Below, piece by piece: positions 44,993-57,499 of a DNA stretch of 64,000 nt. Below the pieces are notes generated by a model. That model searched no databases. It was not told the DNA's origin and worked only from the letters and a program-made list of their open reading frames with translations. Position 1 is the stretch's first letter. The number at the start of each line of letters is the position of its first letter. The stretch is taken from contig NW_004624781.1 in assembly GCF_000247695.1 (NCBI RefSeq), positions 6,455,974 through 6,519,973 on the forward strand, read 5' to 3'. The stretch comes from Heterocephalus glaber. Taxonomy: Eukaryota > Chordata > Mammalia > Rodentia > Bathyergidae. The translations under genes were made by a program, and so were the position numbers.

Positions 44993-45132
44993 ACCAGCTG
45001 GGCCAAGAGGCACCTGGCCCAATGTCCTGTTAGCATAGAATATTTAAAACCCTTGTCGGCTCTGGCTTTCAGAACCAACACAGAGTAACCCTAACCCTCC
45101 CTTGACTCTGTCTTTCATGAATGAACCAATGA

Positions 45133-45411
<279 letters not shown>

Positions 45412-46299
45412 TGAGTGTGGCTCTCGGGTGCTGGGCAGGGGGAGGTCAGGAGAGACCTCGAGGCAGGGGTGTCCACACCCTTGCTGCTCCGTCTGCACAC
45501 TGAACGCCAGAGCAGCCTGTGACAGGACTCAGTCGTGACAGATGAGGAGTGGGTGGACCCCATGATCCCAGTGCGTAGAGCCCCCTGCCCCGTAGTGGTG
45601 AGCCGGGCAGAAGCACATTGGGTCCTGGCTGCCTTTACTTCCCTCTCTCTTCTCCAATCCCCGAGGATCACCCAGGAGAGTGGTCACCTAGTGTCACTGC
45701 TTGTTAGAATCACCTCCCAAGTAAACTGCTCGTCTTGGGTCCTTGGGTCCTTGTCTAGGGTTTGCAGAAACCTAGAGAGCCACTGTCGGAGCAGTTATGA
45801 CTCCATGCCAGGGCATCTGGCTCAGACAGCAGAGTATTAGGCCGGAATTCAGCAACATCTTGGCACCTTGACCACATCCCTTTAGCAGTGCTCAACACAC
45901 ATAACTGTACATGATAATCCCGTGCCTCTCTCTGAGCCCTCCTGCAATTCATGATGTGCTTTCTTGTCACGGGAGAGAAAGGAGAGAAGGAGTAGGGATA
46001 TGTTTGGAGGGATGATCCTGGGAAAGTCACTTGATTTTGAGATTACCAGTGTACTCATTAAACGTATAATAATCCTTGCTGTGCTTGAATGCAGGATCCA
46101 ATGAGGGCAGGAATGTGTTGATTCTTTGAGAAGTACAGGGAGGAATGGGGAAAAGGTGTGAGGTATTAGACACATGTGAGGTAGCATTATTTTGGGAGAG
46201 GTGAGAAAGTAGCAGAAGAATAAATAAGGAACACGGTAAGGCTGCATAGTGGCCCTTTTCTTTGCTATTAAACATCTGTGATGATTCCAAATCTTTCTT

Positions 46300-47100
46300 C
46301 TGCTGCTTCCTTCTCAATTCAGCTCCTCTCAGGGTTTAGGTGGGATTCCTGGTCGGCAGCAACATGGACTGGGAAGCTTGCTTTGTGCAGAAAGCTCAAG
46401 TCCTGGTTTTCTTCAATACGTTGCTACTAACTTGCTTTGAGACACAGAGCATAGATATAATATCCGCTTTCAAATCCTTTATACTCCACGACACCTGAGA
46501 CATCTCAGGGTTGGTCTTCGTTGGACAGGGAATATTTTCGCCTTTCTTTGCATGTCTAATAATTCTGGCTTGTATTCTGGATATCACAAATGACATAGTG
46601 TAGAGACTGGATTCTGTTATGTTCTTCTAGGGAGTGTTAGTTTTTAGAAAGTATTTGTTTTAGGAGCCAGTTGACTGGGCTTACCCCAGATTCCAAGCCC
46701 TGAAGGTTCAGTATTTTTAGCCTTAGCTAGACTGCTTGGAATCTGCCCTCCACAGACATAACTCAGGGGCCTAAGTTTGGGCAGAGATTTGACAAAGAAC
46801 TGGGGCTTCCTTTGGTGGCTCCCTCCTTTCTGAGTTTTCCCCTTGCATTTAATATCCATTGGCTCCACCCTTGCCTTGCCTTGTGGGTCCTCCAACTGGA
46901 GAGGCTGTGCTTTCTGTCTGAGTTGCAGTCATCCAGAGTATTGTTGAACTGCCTGCTTGGGGCGTTATTCTTCCAGATGTCCACACCCGCCAGTGTCTGC
47001 CACTTCTGTTCTCTCTTTAGTGCCTTCAGGGAGTTGCTTTTTCTGTTTCTCCAGATTTCACAGTTGTTATTAACAGAAAGTTTGGGTCAGTAGTTGCTCC
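46300..47100 (-). mobile_element. Ancient L1 / HAL1-like LINE fragment, antisense
   Basis: The + strand has TTTCGCCTTTCTTTGCATGT, CTAATAATTCTGGCTTGTAT, TCTGGATATCACAAATGACA, GTGTAGAGACTGGATTCTGT and CTTCTAGGGAGTGTTAGTTT, a very common old-LINE order in mammals. I read it as the antisense of an L1M/HAL1 region ahead of ORF1, by memory of consensus. No intact ORF. Limits are approximate. Confidence 0.6.
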
Positions 47101-48324
47101 TCAGCCGTTACCACGTGTCCTTCCTCTTGCTTTGGCTGTGAAGTGTGGACGCTGGATGGAATGATCCTTCCTGACCTCCTCTCTGTTGCCAGACTTGGCT
47201 GCCTGTGGCCCTCATCAAGGGTAGAGGGAGAAATTGGAGTTCCGCTGTTCCCCGGATCTCTGGCTTCATGGCTAGAGCCTGCTTTGCTCTAAGCTGTGGC
47301 TCTTGTGGGTGCTTCGAGGCCATGGCTGCTGTCCGTCCCCACTGGGGCTGGGTGAGTGAGTGGCTGCTTTCCTGGAGCATGGATTATTGTGCTAAATTGT
47401 TGGGTCACTGCGAAGCAGCTTTCCTGATCACCCGGGTGTGGATGCTGACGGTGGCAGCACTGGCAGCTCTGGTGTGACGCAGCTTGTCTCGCTCAGCATC
47501 CTTCTCCCGAGAGCAGCCTGGCCCTAGTCCCCTGCCCTCTCCTGATTCCCACACTGGCAGCAAACACAGGTTGGGGAGCCGAGGGCAGGGGGTAGCATCT
47601 CTGTCCTGAGGACATTAGGGATGCTGAGGCCTCCTCCCCGTTGGAGGGCAGGGCCCATCCTGATTGGTGGAGAGAATGGGCCAGATGACCTCTGAGCTCT
47701 GAGGCGACTGTGAACCATCCTTTATCTCAGAGGTTCACACCACCCTGAAACTGCCCGGAGCTGCCTTCCTGTGCCAGGGGAGCAATTTCCCTGGAAGACC
47801 AGCTCACCTTCTGTTATGAGCCTTTGACCAAGTGGAATGACTTTTGCTTATGACCTTCCCAGATACCACACATTTCCCAGAGGCCTGAGTTGCCGCTTGT
47901 CATGAAGTGAGGGCTTTAAGGACCAAGAAGGCTGCTCCACCTATGCTGGGGGACTCCCTTCCTCACCTGGCCAGGTCCTCCCTGGGAGGCAGGTGTAGGC
48001 ATCTGGTCCCTGCCACTGGCTGCAGAGGAGGTAACCCAGGGCAGGCACCCTTGGGTGTTGACTCAGGGACTGGAAAGATCTTATCTTCAAGACCCAGAAC
48101 TGGGCTTGCTCCTTGTTATACTCCACGACCACGGAGCATTTCTTCCTCTCTGGTCTCTGACGGTCATTTCAAATCTCCTCCTCACTAACTCTGCTTGCAG
48201 CAATGGGGTTTTGCCCATCCAGACCCCATTTTGATTCCCATCCCAGGACTCAGTCTTCACGCTGTCCCTAGTCTCCTTGCCTCAGTCCTTCCCTGTGGCC
48301 ATCTGGAAGGCTGGAAGCCATGCT

Positions 48325-48380
48325 GTGAAACTCAGTTTTCTCATCTAAAGGGTAGGGGCTGAGGAGAACACTAGATAAGA
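48325..48380 (+). repeat. MIR-like SINE core fragment
   Basis: AAACTCAGTTTTCTCATCTA followed by AAGGGTAGGGG is the MIR core. Confidence 0.6.
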
Positions 48381-48479
48381 ATGCAGTCTCTAAAAAAGAA
48401 ATAGAAGAAACCAAACAGGCAAGGGCCTGATCATGGTACTGCCTTGGAGGTTGTAGACCGAATCTTGCCTTTGAACCAA

Positions 48480-48535
48480 TAGCAGAGGGCCAAGTCTGCG
48501 TCAGGACTAGAACCCAGGCCTCTGTCTCCCAGGCA
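48480..48535 (-). repeat. MIR-like SINE end fragment, antisense
   Basis: CAGGACTAGAACCCAGGCCT and CTGTCTCCC match the inverted MIR end (CCAGGATTCGAACCCAGGTCTG). Confidence 0.6.
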
Positions 48536-49066
48536 GGGCATCACTGCCCTTTGGGCCCCCATGGGCTCAGCTCAGGGCTTCCCAGGAACAGGGCTTCCCC
48601 AGGCGTCTCTGCAGGAGGTGTTGTTTGGGTGGAGAAAGATTCATTTGGTGCTGATTGTGGCTCAGAGTCTTTTTGCTGCCTCTGCCCCAATTCCCCAAGT
48701 GGTGGGTCCGTCCCGGGGGCCTGGAGTGGTCCCCTGGGTGGGGTCGGGGGCGTGCAGGCACAGAGCTCTTGGGGTTGACTCCTGTAAGGGTTCCCATGGG
48801 CTGCTTAGCCCAGAACCCGAGGTCTCAAAGGACTAAGGAGGATCCCGCGGTGGCCTGCACAATGTCACCCCACAAGGCTCCCCCCCGCCCTCCTGTTCAG
48901 AGGAGCCTAGGGAAATGAGCAGGCTCTGTAGACATCGTGTCCCTGACACATTCCACACCACAGCGGCCCAATCCCTCCATCGATCTCACTTTATTGTGTT
49001 CCTTCATATTTGAGGCCGCCATGCATTTTAAAGTAATTATTGAATGGCATCCTCCATACAGCTTAA

Positions 49067-49243
<177 letters not shown>

Positions 49244-50196
49244 TAGTGCGGGGCTGGTGGGCTGGCCTCCGCGGGCATGGAGGTGGGGGCAGGTTCCTCG
49301 TTCAGGGCCCCTGGGCAGCAGGCCTCAGCCCACCCAGGACTACAGAAGTCTCCCCTTTACCTGTGCTCAGAGGGCATAAAAGACGAGCTCAGCCTCCTTA
49401 CAGAAGGAGAGGAGCAGGGCAGTCCTAGGCTTGATGGAGGTGAAGAGCAATGGATGCTTCTCGGAGGAGCACTGAATGCTGGGCACAGGGCTAAGATCGA
49501 TGAACAGCACTCGCAGTCCTTAAGAGGAGGCTGGCAAGGGTAAGAGAGGCCGTGAGGGAGGGTCCCGGGAAGTGGCTCCGAAAGGGACTGGAGGACAGTG
49601 AAGGAAAAAGGGACTGGTGAAGGGACAGCATTACGTCTTTGCCTGGTCATCTGTAACAGCCAAAGATGGTGACCACAGTGTCCCCCAGCAAGGCAGGTGC
49701 TGAGGTGCTGGCAGCTGAAGGGCCCCTGGGGACCAGCAGTGTGTGGCGCCCTGGACCAGCCTGCTCATAAGGCTCTGGGAAGCTGCTCAGCCTTCCCCCA
49801 GGGGACTTTTCAGGGGGCCTCTGAACACTGCCCGGACTGCAGGCGCTTGTCCAAGAAGCTGCTTAATGACTGAGGGGAGACCCCACCCCAAGGCGGTTGT
49901 CTTTTCCTTGCTAGTGTTTTCCTCACCATCTGGGGGGAAGGGGGTGGGGTGGACAGAGGGCTGGGTGAAGAACGCAGCCTGAAGGGAGAACCAGGAGAGG
50001 CTGGTTGTTGGTATATTGGGGACAGAATGACAGTTTTCCCCTCCTGCTGTTCAATTGCCCCTAATGCTGGAGAAACTCGATTCTAATTGGATGACAGCAA
50101 TGAGTGAAAAATGCTCCTGCAAATGGGTTCAATAGCGAGGTTTTTCAGGAAATATACAAAGAATCCCACACAAAGCAAATTCCAGAGGCTGTTTCT

Positions 50197-50281
50197 TTGG
50201 TTTTGTTTTTGGTACCAGGGATCCAACTCAGGACCTTGTGCTTTTGAGGCAGGTGAGGCGCCACTGAGCTAAATCCCTGGC
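50197..50281 (-). repeat. ID SINE, antisense, with perfect 15-bp target duplication
   Basis: A T/G-rich stretch (TTGGTTTTGTTTTTGGTACC) leads into GATCCAACTCAGGACCTTGT and CACTGAGCTAAATCCCTGGC. CCAGAGGCTGTTTCT occurs at 50,182-50,196 and again at 50,282-50,296, exactly 100 bp apart. Confidence 0.95.
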
Positions 50282-50935
50282 CCAGAGGCTGTTTCTCAGT
50301 AGCAGGGCAGGGAACAGAGCTAGGACACTGGGGCAACCCCGGGGATCAGGGTGGAAACAGGGTTGACGCTAAGCTCTGGCTGCTCCAAGAGCTCGAGCAG
50401 GGCCGCCCAGTTGGGGTGCAGGCTCATAAAACCTGAGCTGGGCCTGTCAAGCCCGTGGCCGGATGATGGACTTCAGAAATTATGCAGGAGTTGGGACATC
50501 AGCACCGGCTCCAGGACAGATGGGCATGTTCTAATTCCCAGGAGCAGATGCAGTAAGCGCTTGGAAAATGAAGGCCGAGCAGAAGTGCTCTGTGTCCTGA
50601 TCTCTGGGCACGGTCTTGCTGACAGGGAGGACAGTTCCTGACCTTTTGGCCCACTCCTTACATAACCATAACTGCAGGACACTTCCTGCCAAACTGGAGG
50701 CCACAGGCTGTCCCCAGTGAAGCCACCTGGAAAAGCCACTTTGAGAACTGAAGCTTTTCCTGTGATGAGACAGCAGCATTTCAGGAGTGACATAGGATAC
50801 GGGGGCACGGTGGTAGGGGCGACACAGGGCCACAGCCCTGGGGTTGAGCCACTGTGTTGCTCCCAGCTTTCTCCCCTCTCCATCTGCATGGAGTTCTGGG
50901 CACACCGTGTGCCAGGCCCCAGTCCGGTCATTCTT

Positions 50936-51025
50936 TTTTTTTTTTTTTGGTTACCGGGGATCGAACTCGGGTCCTTGTGCTTGCACAGGAAGACGGCGAA
51001 ACCACTGAGCTAAATCCCCGGCCCC
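50936..51025 (-). repeat. Young-looking ID SINE, antisense, with perfect 15-bp target duplication
   Basis: A poly-T run is followed by GGTTACCGGGGATCGAACTC, GGGTCCTTGTGCTTGCACAG and GAGCTAAATCCCCGGCCCC. AGTCCGGTCATTCTT flanks it perfectly (50,921-50,935 and 51,026-51,040). Body CpGs are retained. Confidence 0.96.
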
Positions 51026-51049
51026 AGTCCGGTCATTCTTCTTGCACTG

Positions 51050-51195
51050 ACGCATGTACTCCTCACAACGGCCCTGTGAGGAGGGCACTTTTCTTTCATT
51101 GTACAGATGGGAAAACCGAGTCATGGCGGGATTAAGTAAGTCACTCAAGATCACACAACTAGAAAGTGGCTGTGAGCGAGGGCTGCCTGGCTCCA
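51050..51195 (-). repeat. MIR-like SINE, antisense
   Basis: ACTCCTCACAACGGCCCTGT, TTCATTGTACAGATGGGAAA, GATTAAGTAAGTCACTCAAG and ATCACACAACTAGAAAGTGG match an inverted MIR closely. The young ID at 50.94 kb inserted just beside it. Confidence 0.85.
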
Positions 51196-51679
51196 GGGTC
51201 ACATCACATGCTGCTGAGACAGGCTGCTTCTTGCTGAGTGAGCCCAGGTGAGACTGGACCTCCCAGCCCCTCTGTTTCCGCTCCCATAGAACTGGGACAG
51301 TGACACCTGCATCACCGGGCTCCATAAACGTCAGTTCCCTTCCCCATGGCCTTGGTTATGAATGATTTTCTTAGTCACGGCTTTTACTTTAATTGCTCAA
51401 ATTGGTCCATGAATTCTTCCCCTGGGGGAAATGTACTCTACAAATATAAAGCTGCACTATGGGATCCTTGGACCCCTGGTAAGGGATTTCTGCCATGCGC
51501 TTGTGTTTATCCATTCAGCGTACTTTTGTGGCTTCCTACTGTGCAGGAGGCACGGAACAGTGACACAGGTGACAGGTGGCAGCTGCTTTTGAGAACCCAC
51601 AGCCTGCCTGAAGGAGGTAGTTCAAGGAGGGCATGAGCGTGCTGGTGAGCTGGAAGGGGAGGGGAGGCTGGCTAGGTAG

Positions 51680-52118
51680 CAGTACCAGCTGCTCAGGGTA
51701 GCCATAGCAGAGTCCAGCAGGTCGGTGGCTTACACAGTGTCATATTGTCTCTCAGTTCTGCAGATCAGAAGCCTGAGACAGAGGTGTTGGTAGGGCAGCT
51801 TCCTTCTGTGGGCTGTGAAGGGTTCATTTCATCTGTCTGAGGTCACCCTTCTGGCTTCCAGCAGCTTCTTACTTATGACAGCACAACCTCAACCTTCATG
51901 TGGCATTTTCCTTGTATGCATGTTGCCTGTCTGTCTCCAGATTTCCTTTTTTTAATAAGAACATAAGTCATGTTGGAATCAGGCCCCCCTTAAGGGCCTC
52001 ATCTTCACTTGATTACAGCCTGCAAGACCTTGTCTCCAAATAAGCTCATGTTCTGAGTTCCCAGGGGTTAAGTCTTCAACCTGTGAATGCTGGTGAGGTG
52101 GAGTTCAGCCTGTCATAG
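51680..52118 (-). mobile_element. MLT1-like ERVL-MaLR LTR, antisense
   Basis: The order GGTCGGTGGCTTACACAGTG, TCTCTCAGTTCTGCAGATCA, GTATGCATGTTGCCTGTCTG, TAAGAACATAAGTCATGTTG, CTTCACTTGATTACAGCCTG, TCTCCAAATAAGCTCATGTT and GGGTTAAGTCTTCAACCTGT is that of an inverted MLT1-type LTR along nearly its whole length. No internal retroviral sequence. Confidence 0.8.
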
Positions 52119-52424
52119 GTGGGGTCACCTGTCACCAGCAACTGCTCCCCGCTGCTTGTGATGGGTGGGGGTGGGGAGCCAGCTCGGCAGACCCAGGGGT
52201 GGGGAACTTGTGAGAGGGAGAAATGGGAGGAGCTTGTCGACCTGGTGCACCCCCCCGCCCCCACCATGGGGGTGAGGACCCCTCTGGCTTCTCCAGAACC
52301 AGACTAGAACCTCTCCCCTCTGGTCATCTGCAGATACAGCTGAATCTGCCCCTCGCCGCCCACTTTGTCACCAGTATCTGCCCTTCAAAAATATCAACCT
52401 AATACCAGAGGGGGGTGTTGGGCT

Positions 52425-52795
52425 GGGTTATGCTGCGATAACAAACAAAGCCCTAATCCGAGTGGCTTAAAATAGAGTTTTATTCCTCGTTCCTGTCTTG
52501 TGCCTGTTGTGGGCTTGCTGGGTGCTGGGGTCTCTTCCTTACCAACCTCACTGTGGGACCACGGCTGAGGGACACAAGTCTCTGGCATGCTGGGGAGAGA
52601 GACAGACGGGGAGAGGGGTGGGGAGAGAGAGAGAGAGAGAGAGAGAACACGAGAGAGGGCTCTGCGAGTCTGAAACATCCAGTGCGCAGTATTAAAGCCT
52701 ATCACAGCCCCCACAGGATGCCCGTCCTCATAGCTCACAGCTCGTGCTAATGTCTCCTCACATGCATAATACGATGGGCTGGACCTAGGGACAGT
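52425..52795. mobile_element. Old LTR-like dispersed repeat with GA microsatellite
   Basis: GGGTTATGCTGCGATAACAA, ATCCGAGTGGCTTAAAATAG and GTTTTATTCCTCGTTCCTGT resemble a common mammalian LTR-type repeat whose family I cannot name with certainty. A (GA)n run at 52,622-52,646 lies inside it. Confidence 0.5.
52622..52646. repeat. (GA)n microsatellite
   Basis: A perfect run of about 12 GA units, purine-only on this strand. Confidence 0.95.
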
Positions 52796-52807
52796 ACTGT
52801 CGCCCAG

Positions 52808-52948
52808 GGGGTTGCAAACTTGCTGGCACCCAGTCAGGATCACCTGAAGGGCTTGTTACCTAACAGACTGAGAATTTGCATTTCGAACAAGTTCACCCGA
52901 GATTGCTGCCAGGCTTTCCAGGGACACCTGGAGCCTCACTGTGAGAAA
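52808..52948 (+). mobile_element. MER5A-like hAT fossil
   Basis: GGGGTTGCAAACTTGCTGGC, AGTCAGGATCACCTGAAGGG, CTTGTTACC, then GACTGAGAATTTGCATTTCG and AACAAGTTCACCCGAGATTG follow MER5A order with an internal deletion. Confidence 0.8.
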
Positions 52949-54099
52949 GCTCAGGCTACATTACGCTGAGGGGCGGTTTCAGTGTGTGGGTGCGAGCAGC
53001 GAGGCCCACAGGTGTGTCCCCTTGGTACTCAGGGCCTCTGCTCATGCGCAGCAGGGAGGGCCTTCTACCTGCCCAGCCCCTCTGTCTCCTGTTTCCCGAA
53101 GAGGAGTTCATGCCACCAAGCCTCCAGGGATGTCTTTTGGCCTTTCCAGTGGCCATTAGGACTGCAGTGTGGTTCTCACCAACATCTAGGAGCTGAGGAA
53201 CTGACCAGAAACCCCAGGCAGGTTGCGGTGATGGGTGGCCTGGTTGGGACCTGGGGCACAGTCAGGTTGGGCCCAGAGACGGACTGTGCCCGCTGAGGGG
53301 CAGTCAGCAGGCAGGGCCTGGGAGATGGGGTGCCGAGAGGGAGTCTGGGGGTGCATAAGATTTAAACCCAGTGAGCTCCTTGTACCAGTGTTGGGATTCA
53401 GGTACTGCATTTTAGTATTGCTCCTTTATGTACTCGATTATTACTTAAATTTAACTCATGTTTACTAATTTCTTTATTCATCATCAGTCCTTGAAGCCCA
53501 CCTTCCTTGCCTCTTCTCGAAGGGTCTTTAGTCATTCTTGCAGGGAGGGTCTATGAGCGATCAATGCTATACTTTATTCATCTGGAAATGGCATGAGTTT
53601 GCCTTGCTCCTAAATGCTGGTTTAGCTGCTTGTAACATTTGAGGATTTTGTTGTTGTTGTCACAGGAAAGACAAAATAATGATGGCTTTTTGGTGCCAGG
53701 ACGTTTACAGAGTGAACACCCACCCATGTAGGAAATAGAGCAGAAAAGACAGAAAAAAACAGAAGTTCAAACAAGGAAATATAAGGACAGCAACACATTT
53801 GACCATTTTTATATAAAACAGAAAAGACATTTTTCCTGCACAAATCAGTGTTGATTTGAGTAATTTGGGGCTTTTTGTATTTTTTTAAAAAAAATCTTTC
53901 TATTTTCATTCCTATATGTTTGTGATACATAATGATTACATTTGGTTTGGGGAACCGTGCCCATATATGTGAGATCTTGAAAATTTTTTATTCCTTTGAG
54001 GATTGTAGTCATTTGGGGTTGTTTCTTTTCAGCAGAGTGACAATGTGGGTTCTTTGAGTGCTGGATTCTGTCAGTGCATAGCTCAGCAGTTTCTCTAGG

Positions 54100-54770
54100 A
54101 TGTGTTTCAGGGCGGAGTTATTTTTATTTATACCATTTGCTTCTCCAGGGTTCACATCTTCAAGCTAAAGACTCATGTCTTTCAGCAGTTCTGGAAAACT
54201 CGCAACCATACCTGTTCTGAAATCTCCTCCCCTCCATTCTCTGAATCCTTTTCCGTTGACCTCCAGCACGTTGGACGGACTCACCCTGTTCTCTGTCCCT
54301 CCTAAATTCTCATTTTTCACTTCTTATCTCCATGCTTCATCTTGAGCAAGGTCCTCAGATCCATTTTTCAGATCCCAGAGCTCTGCTAATTAACCTGTCT
54401 GTTGAGATCTTAATTTCAGTGACTCTGTGTTTCCTTTCTCAGAGTTTTATTGGTTCTTTTGGAGATATGCGTGTTCTTTTTCTGTAGCGTCCTATTCTTT
54501 CATTAGGAATTCTGTTCCTCCATTTATTGCTATAATTATTTTAAACATATTTATTTCATAGTCTCTCTCAGATACTTCTGTCTTGAGCTATTAGTTCTGT
54601 TAGCCCAGGCTCCTGGAGGAGCTATCAATTCTCCTGTTTGTGATGCTTGCTGAGTGTCGGATGTGGTTGGTGGTTTTCTTGTAGAGGTTGTAGTTGTTTT
54701 GCTGTGACCCCTTGAGCCCTTTTGTCTCTCCCTCATGTCCTAGTTGTGCAAGGGCCTTGCAGCACATTAG
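54100..54770 (-). mobile_element. Ancient L1 / HAL1-like LINE fragment, antisense
   Basis: GAGTTTTATTGGTTCTTTTG, CTATAATTATTTTAAACATA, TTTATTTCATAGTCTCTCTC and GATACTTCTGTCTTGAGCTA parallel the antisense of an old L1/HAL1 ORF1-region consensus. All frames are broken. Limits are approximate; 53.4-54.1 kb is also AT-rich and may belong to it. Confidence 0.5.
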
Positions 54771-55554
54771 TTTTGCATTTTCTCACGGGCTCAGCATGAC
54801 TCTTTGGAGGTTTGGGTTGGATTCCATGCTGTGTATGGTGAGGGCTTGGGTTGGTTATTTTCCTGCTTAATGTGAAATTCACATCACAAGAAATTACTCA
54901 TGCCAAAGTGTGCAATTCAGTGTGGTATCCGGGACAGTCACATGTTGTAGAGATGTTGTCCTTGTCCAGTTCCTGAACGTTTTCATCATCCCAGAATGAG
55001 ACCCATTTAGCAGTCACTCCTGCCCCTCTCCTGGGAGACCTTTTCCACCCATCCAGATCCCCCTGATTTAACCCTAGGTTGAAAGGCAGCATTTCCACGT
55101 TTCCCCTGAGTGGCACCAGCAACTCCCAAGGCCGAGTCCACCCCGTGTGGGTGTTAAATCCTGGGCTCCCACGGAGGCAAGGGGCTGGGAGGTGTGGCCA
55201 CGACTGGGTCTCATGTTCCCTGGGCTTCCTCTAAAGTCCTCCTTTTTCCTCACATTTAACGATTTACCTTTCTCTCCTTGGAGTTGGCTGTGTATTTTAA
55301 AAATTATTTTTACTGTCTTTGGGGGCCACTTCTGTAGCACGGGGAGCTACAATTACCCTTCCTGCCAGGCTGCTGGGTCTGCCCCTGGTCTGCAGTGAGC
55401 GGGGGAGGCGGGGCTTTGTAGCCAGACCCTGTGGCGTTTAGTTCAGTGCTTTTGCAGACCAGTCGCTAGCTTGGCAGTGACAGTGACAGTGTTGGTGGAC
55501 TGCTGTTTTCCCAGCACACTCACACACAGTGTCACCTGCTCAGCTCGGGCCGGG

Positions 55555-55665
55555 ACGCCAACATTTGTTACTCTTATGGAAAACAGAGGTGAAGCTCAGA
55601 GGGACTAAGTAGCCTGTCCACATGGCCAAGTGGCCAGCTAGGAATTCAGATAGATGGGACTTCAA
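55555..55665 (-). repeat. MIR-like SINE fragment, antisense
   Basis: TTATGGAAAACAGAGGTGAA, GCTCAGAGGGACTAAGTAGC, CTGTCCACATGGCCAAGTGG and CTAGGAATTCAGA match the latter half of an inverted MIR. Confidence 0.75.
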
Positions 55666-55870
55666 TCCTATACTGTATTGTCCCCTCCTACAGTGGACCA
55701 TCTCTCAGCAGGAGGGTCCTGGAGCTGGAAGAGAGAAGTGGGGTCGGTCACTGGGCAGGTGGAGAGGTTGTAGAGAGGAGGGGACTAAAGATGCACTGGT
55801 TTGATTTCAAAATCTTGCTAAGGTGGGTCCTGCTGGCTGCCAGGGTCAAGGTAGCAAGTGCTTATGGGGC

Positions 55871-55911
55871 GCGTGTGTGTGTGTGTGTGTCTGTCTGTCT
55901 CTCTCTCTCTC
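55871..55911. repeat. (GT)n-(CTGT)n-(CT)n compound microsatellite
   Basis: GCGTGTGT run passes into CTGTCTGT and then CTCTCTCT. Confidence 0.92.
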
Positions 55912-56569
55912 ACATGGCTCCCAGGGAAGAGAACTCTGTCCTGGCTGAAAGCCTCCTCTCCAGGGAATCTCACCTGCTGCTGTCACCAGAAACTGCTGAT
56001 GCCACTCCCTTGGGGCCCCAACACTTGGTGCTGAGCTTTGGTGCCCATAACTGTGTCCATCCATCCTTCTGCCTGTCCGTCCTTCCATCACATTTGTTAG
56101 TAAGGCACCAATTCCTTGCAAGTGCTGCTGAGTCCGGGGTCTGGGCAGTGGGGCAGATGCCGTCACAGTGTGAACGGCACAGTTTAAATGGGCAGCCAGG
56201 ATGTCACCAGGCTGCCTGACCACCCTGACCCGTCCCTGCTGGCTGATGGTCCAAGTTGATCTGGCCTCAGTCTGTGGGTTAGAAGATGGGTTTCCATGCT
56301 CACAGTAGCTGAGCTCCAGGTGGTGATTCACAGCAACCAAACTCATAAATCCTGATGCTTAACCCTGAGGCCAATTAATTCCTTAACAACGAGAAACACA
56401 ACTGCTGGAGATTTGTTCTTGCCCACTACTTAGTACTTGTCAGGTCCTCACTGTAGCATGGGTGAATTCAGGTCTGGGGGCCCATGCCCCGTTGTCTCGT
56501 GCATATCTTAGACTCCCCTTGTTTCACACTGGGTCCTGCCTGTTTGGGAGCCACATAACGTTGGCTCAC

Positions 56570-56762
56570 TGTGCATTTATCCATCCTGGCTCTGCACTGC
56601 CTCGCCTGTCCTGCTGGTAATTCTGGAGGACACCGAACCCGTCCGTCTGCCCTGCTCGGAGGTGAGCTTCTTGGCAAGAGGATCGAGTCTCTGCCACGGC
56701 TGCTGCCCATGGCCAGGCACAGGGCTGGCACTTGGTGCCCGTAATTAGCGAATGAACCCCAA
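56570..56762 (+). repeat. L2-like LINE 3' fragment
   Basis: GGAGGTGAGCTTCTTGGCAA, then CCAGGCACAGGGCTGGCACT and CGTAATTAGCGAATGAACCC parallel an L2 3' end (TGTAAGCTCCATGAGGGCAG, GTGCCTGGCACATAGTAGG, AATGAATGAA). Confidence 0.55.
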
Positions 56763-56894
56763 CACTGAGGGCTCCCCAAGGCAGGCAACGAACTCTGCTT
56801 GGGGAGGGAGAACAGGGGCCTGATTCTGGAAGATGAACTGGAATTTACTAGGACAGGGGCTGGGCTGTAAGACTGTTTTGAAGCCCAGCTGGCC

Positions 56895-57025
56895 TGAGAT
56901 GGAATCCCACTCAGGCCCTCTACCAGCTGTGTGACCCTTTCTGAGCCTCAGTTTTCTCATCCATGAAATGGGGCTGCACTGGGCACCTACCCTCTGGGCT
57001 ACTGTGAGAATAAAATAAATCACTG
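56895..57025 (+). repeat. MIR SINE
   Basis: ATGGAATCCCACTCAGGCCC, CTACCAGCTGTGTGACCCTT, TCTGAGCCTCAGTTTTCTCA, TCCATGAAATGGGGCTGCAC and TGTGAGAATAAAATAAATCA reproduce MIR from body to near the 3' end. Confidence 0.9.
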
Positions 57026-57493
57026 CAGATGAAGAGAAGCTGTTGGTGACCCCGGTCTTAGGTCCCTGTTTGGGTGCCAACTGTAGGCGACTCTGGGTCC
57101 CTGGCCCCATGCTGGGGCATCACCCCAGCTCACTCCACCTCACTCGGCCATAAAGACTCACTGAGGCAGCTCAACATCCGGGCAGCCAGGGGGCTTGTAC
57201 CTCTAGTCGACCGAGGAGCCCAGAGCCTTCACCCAAACACAGCCACACGCTATCAGGATAGCACAGGATTCATCTGACTTCCATTAGTACCTTCTCTGGT
57301 AAACAACTTAACCTCGGCTGTCCTAACTCCTCGCTAATATGCGCTCGCCCCTGAGTGCAGCCTTTCTCTTTTGTGCTCACAGAGGACCTTAATTCTCCTC
57401 TGGTTCTCAACAAGAAGCCTCTGAGGGAAGCCTTGATCAGTGTAGACGCAGCCAGGCTTGTATCTAAGTCTCTTCCCGAGGTCCCGGGCTAGT

Positions 57494-57499
57494 AACAGA
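57494..57499. repeat. Target-site duplication of the solo LTR, left copy
   Basis: AACAGA, identical to 58,057-58,062. Confidence 0.9.

Noticed and set aside
45082..45096. Telomere-like TAACCCTAACCCT
   Set aside because: Only two units, no array; also seen once near 20,787. Too short to be an interstitial telomere.
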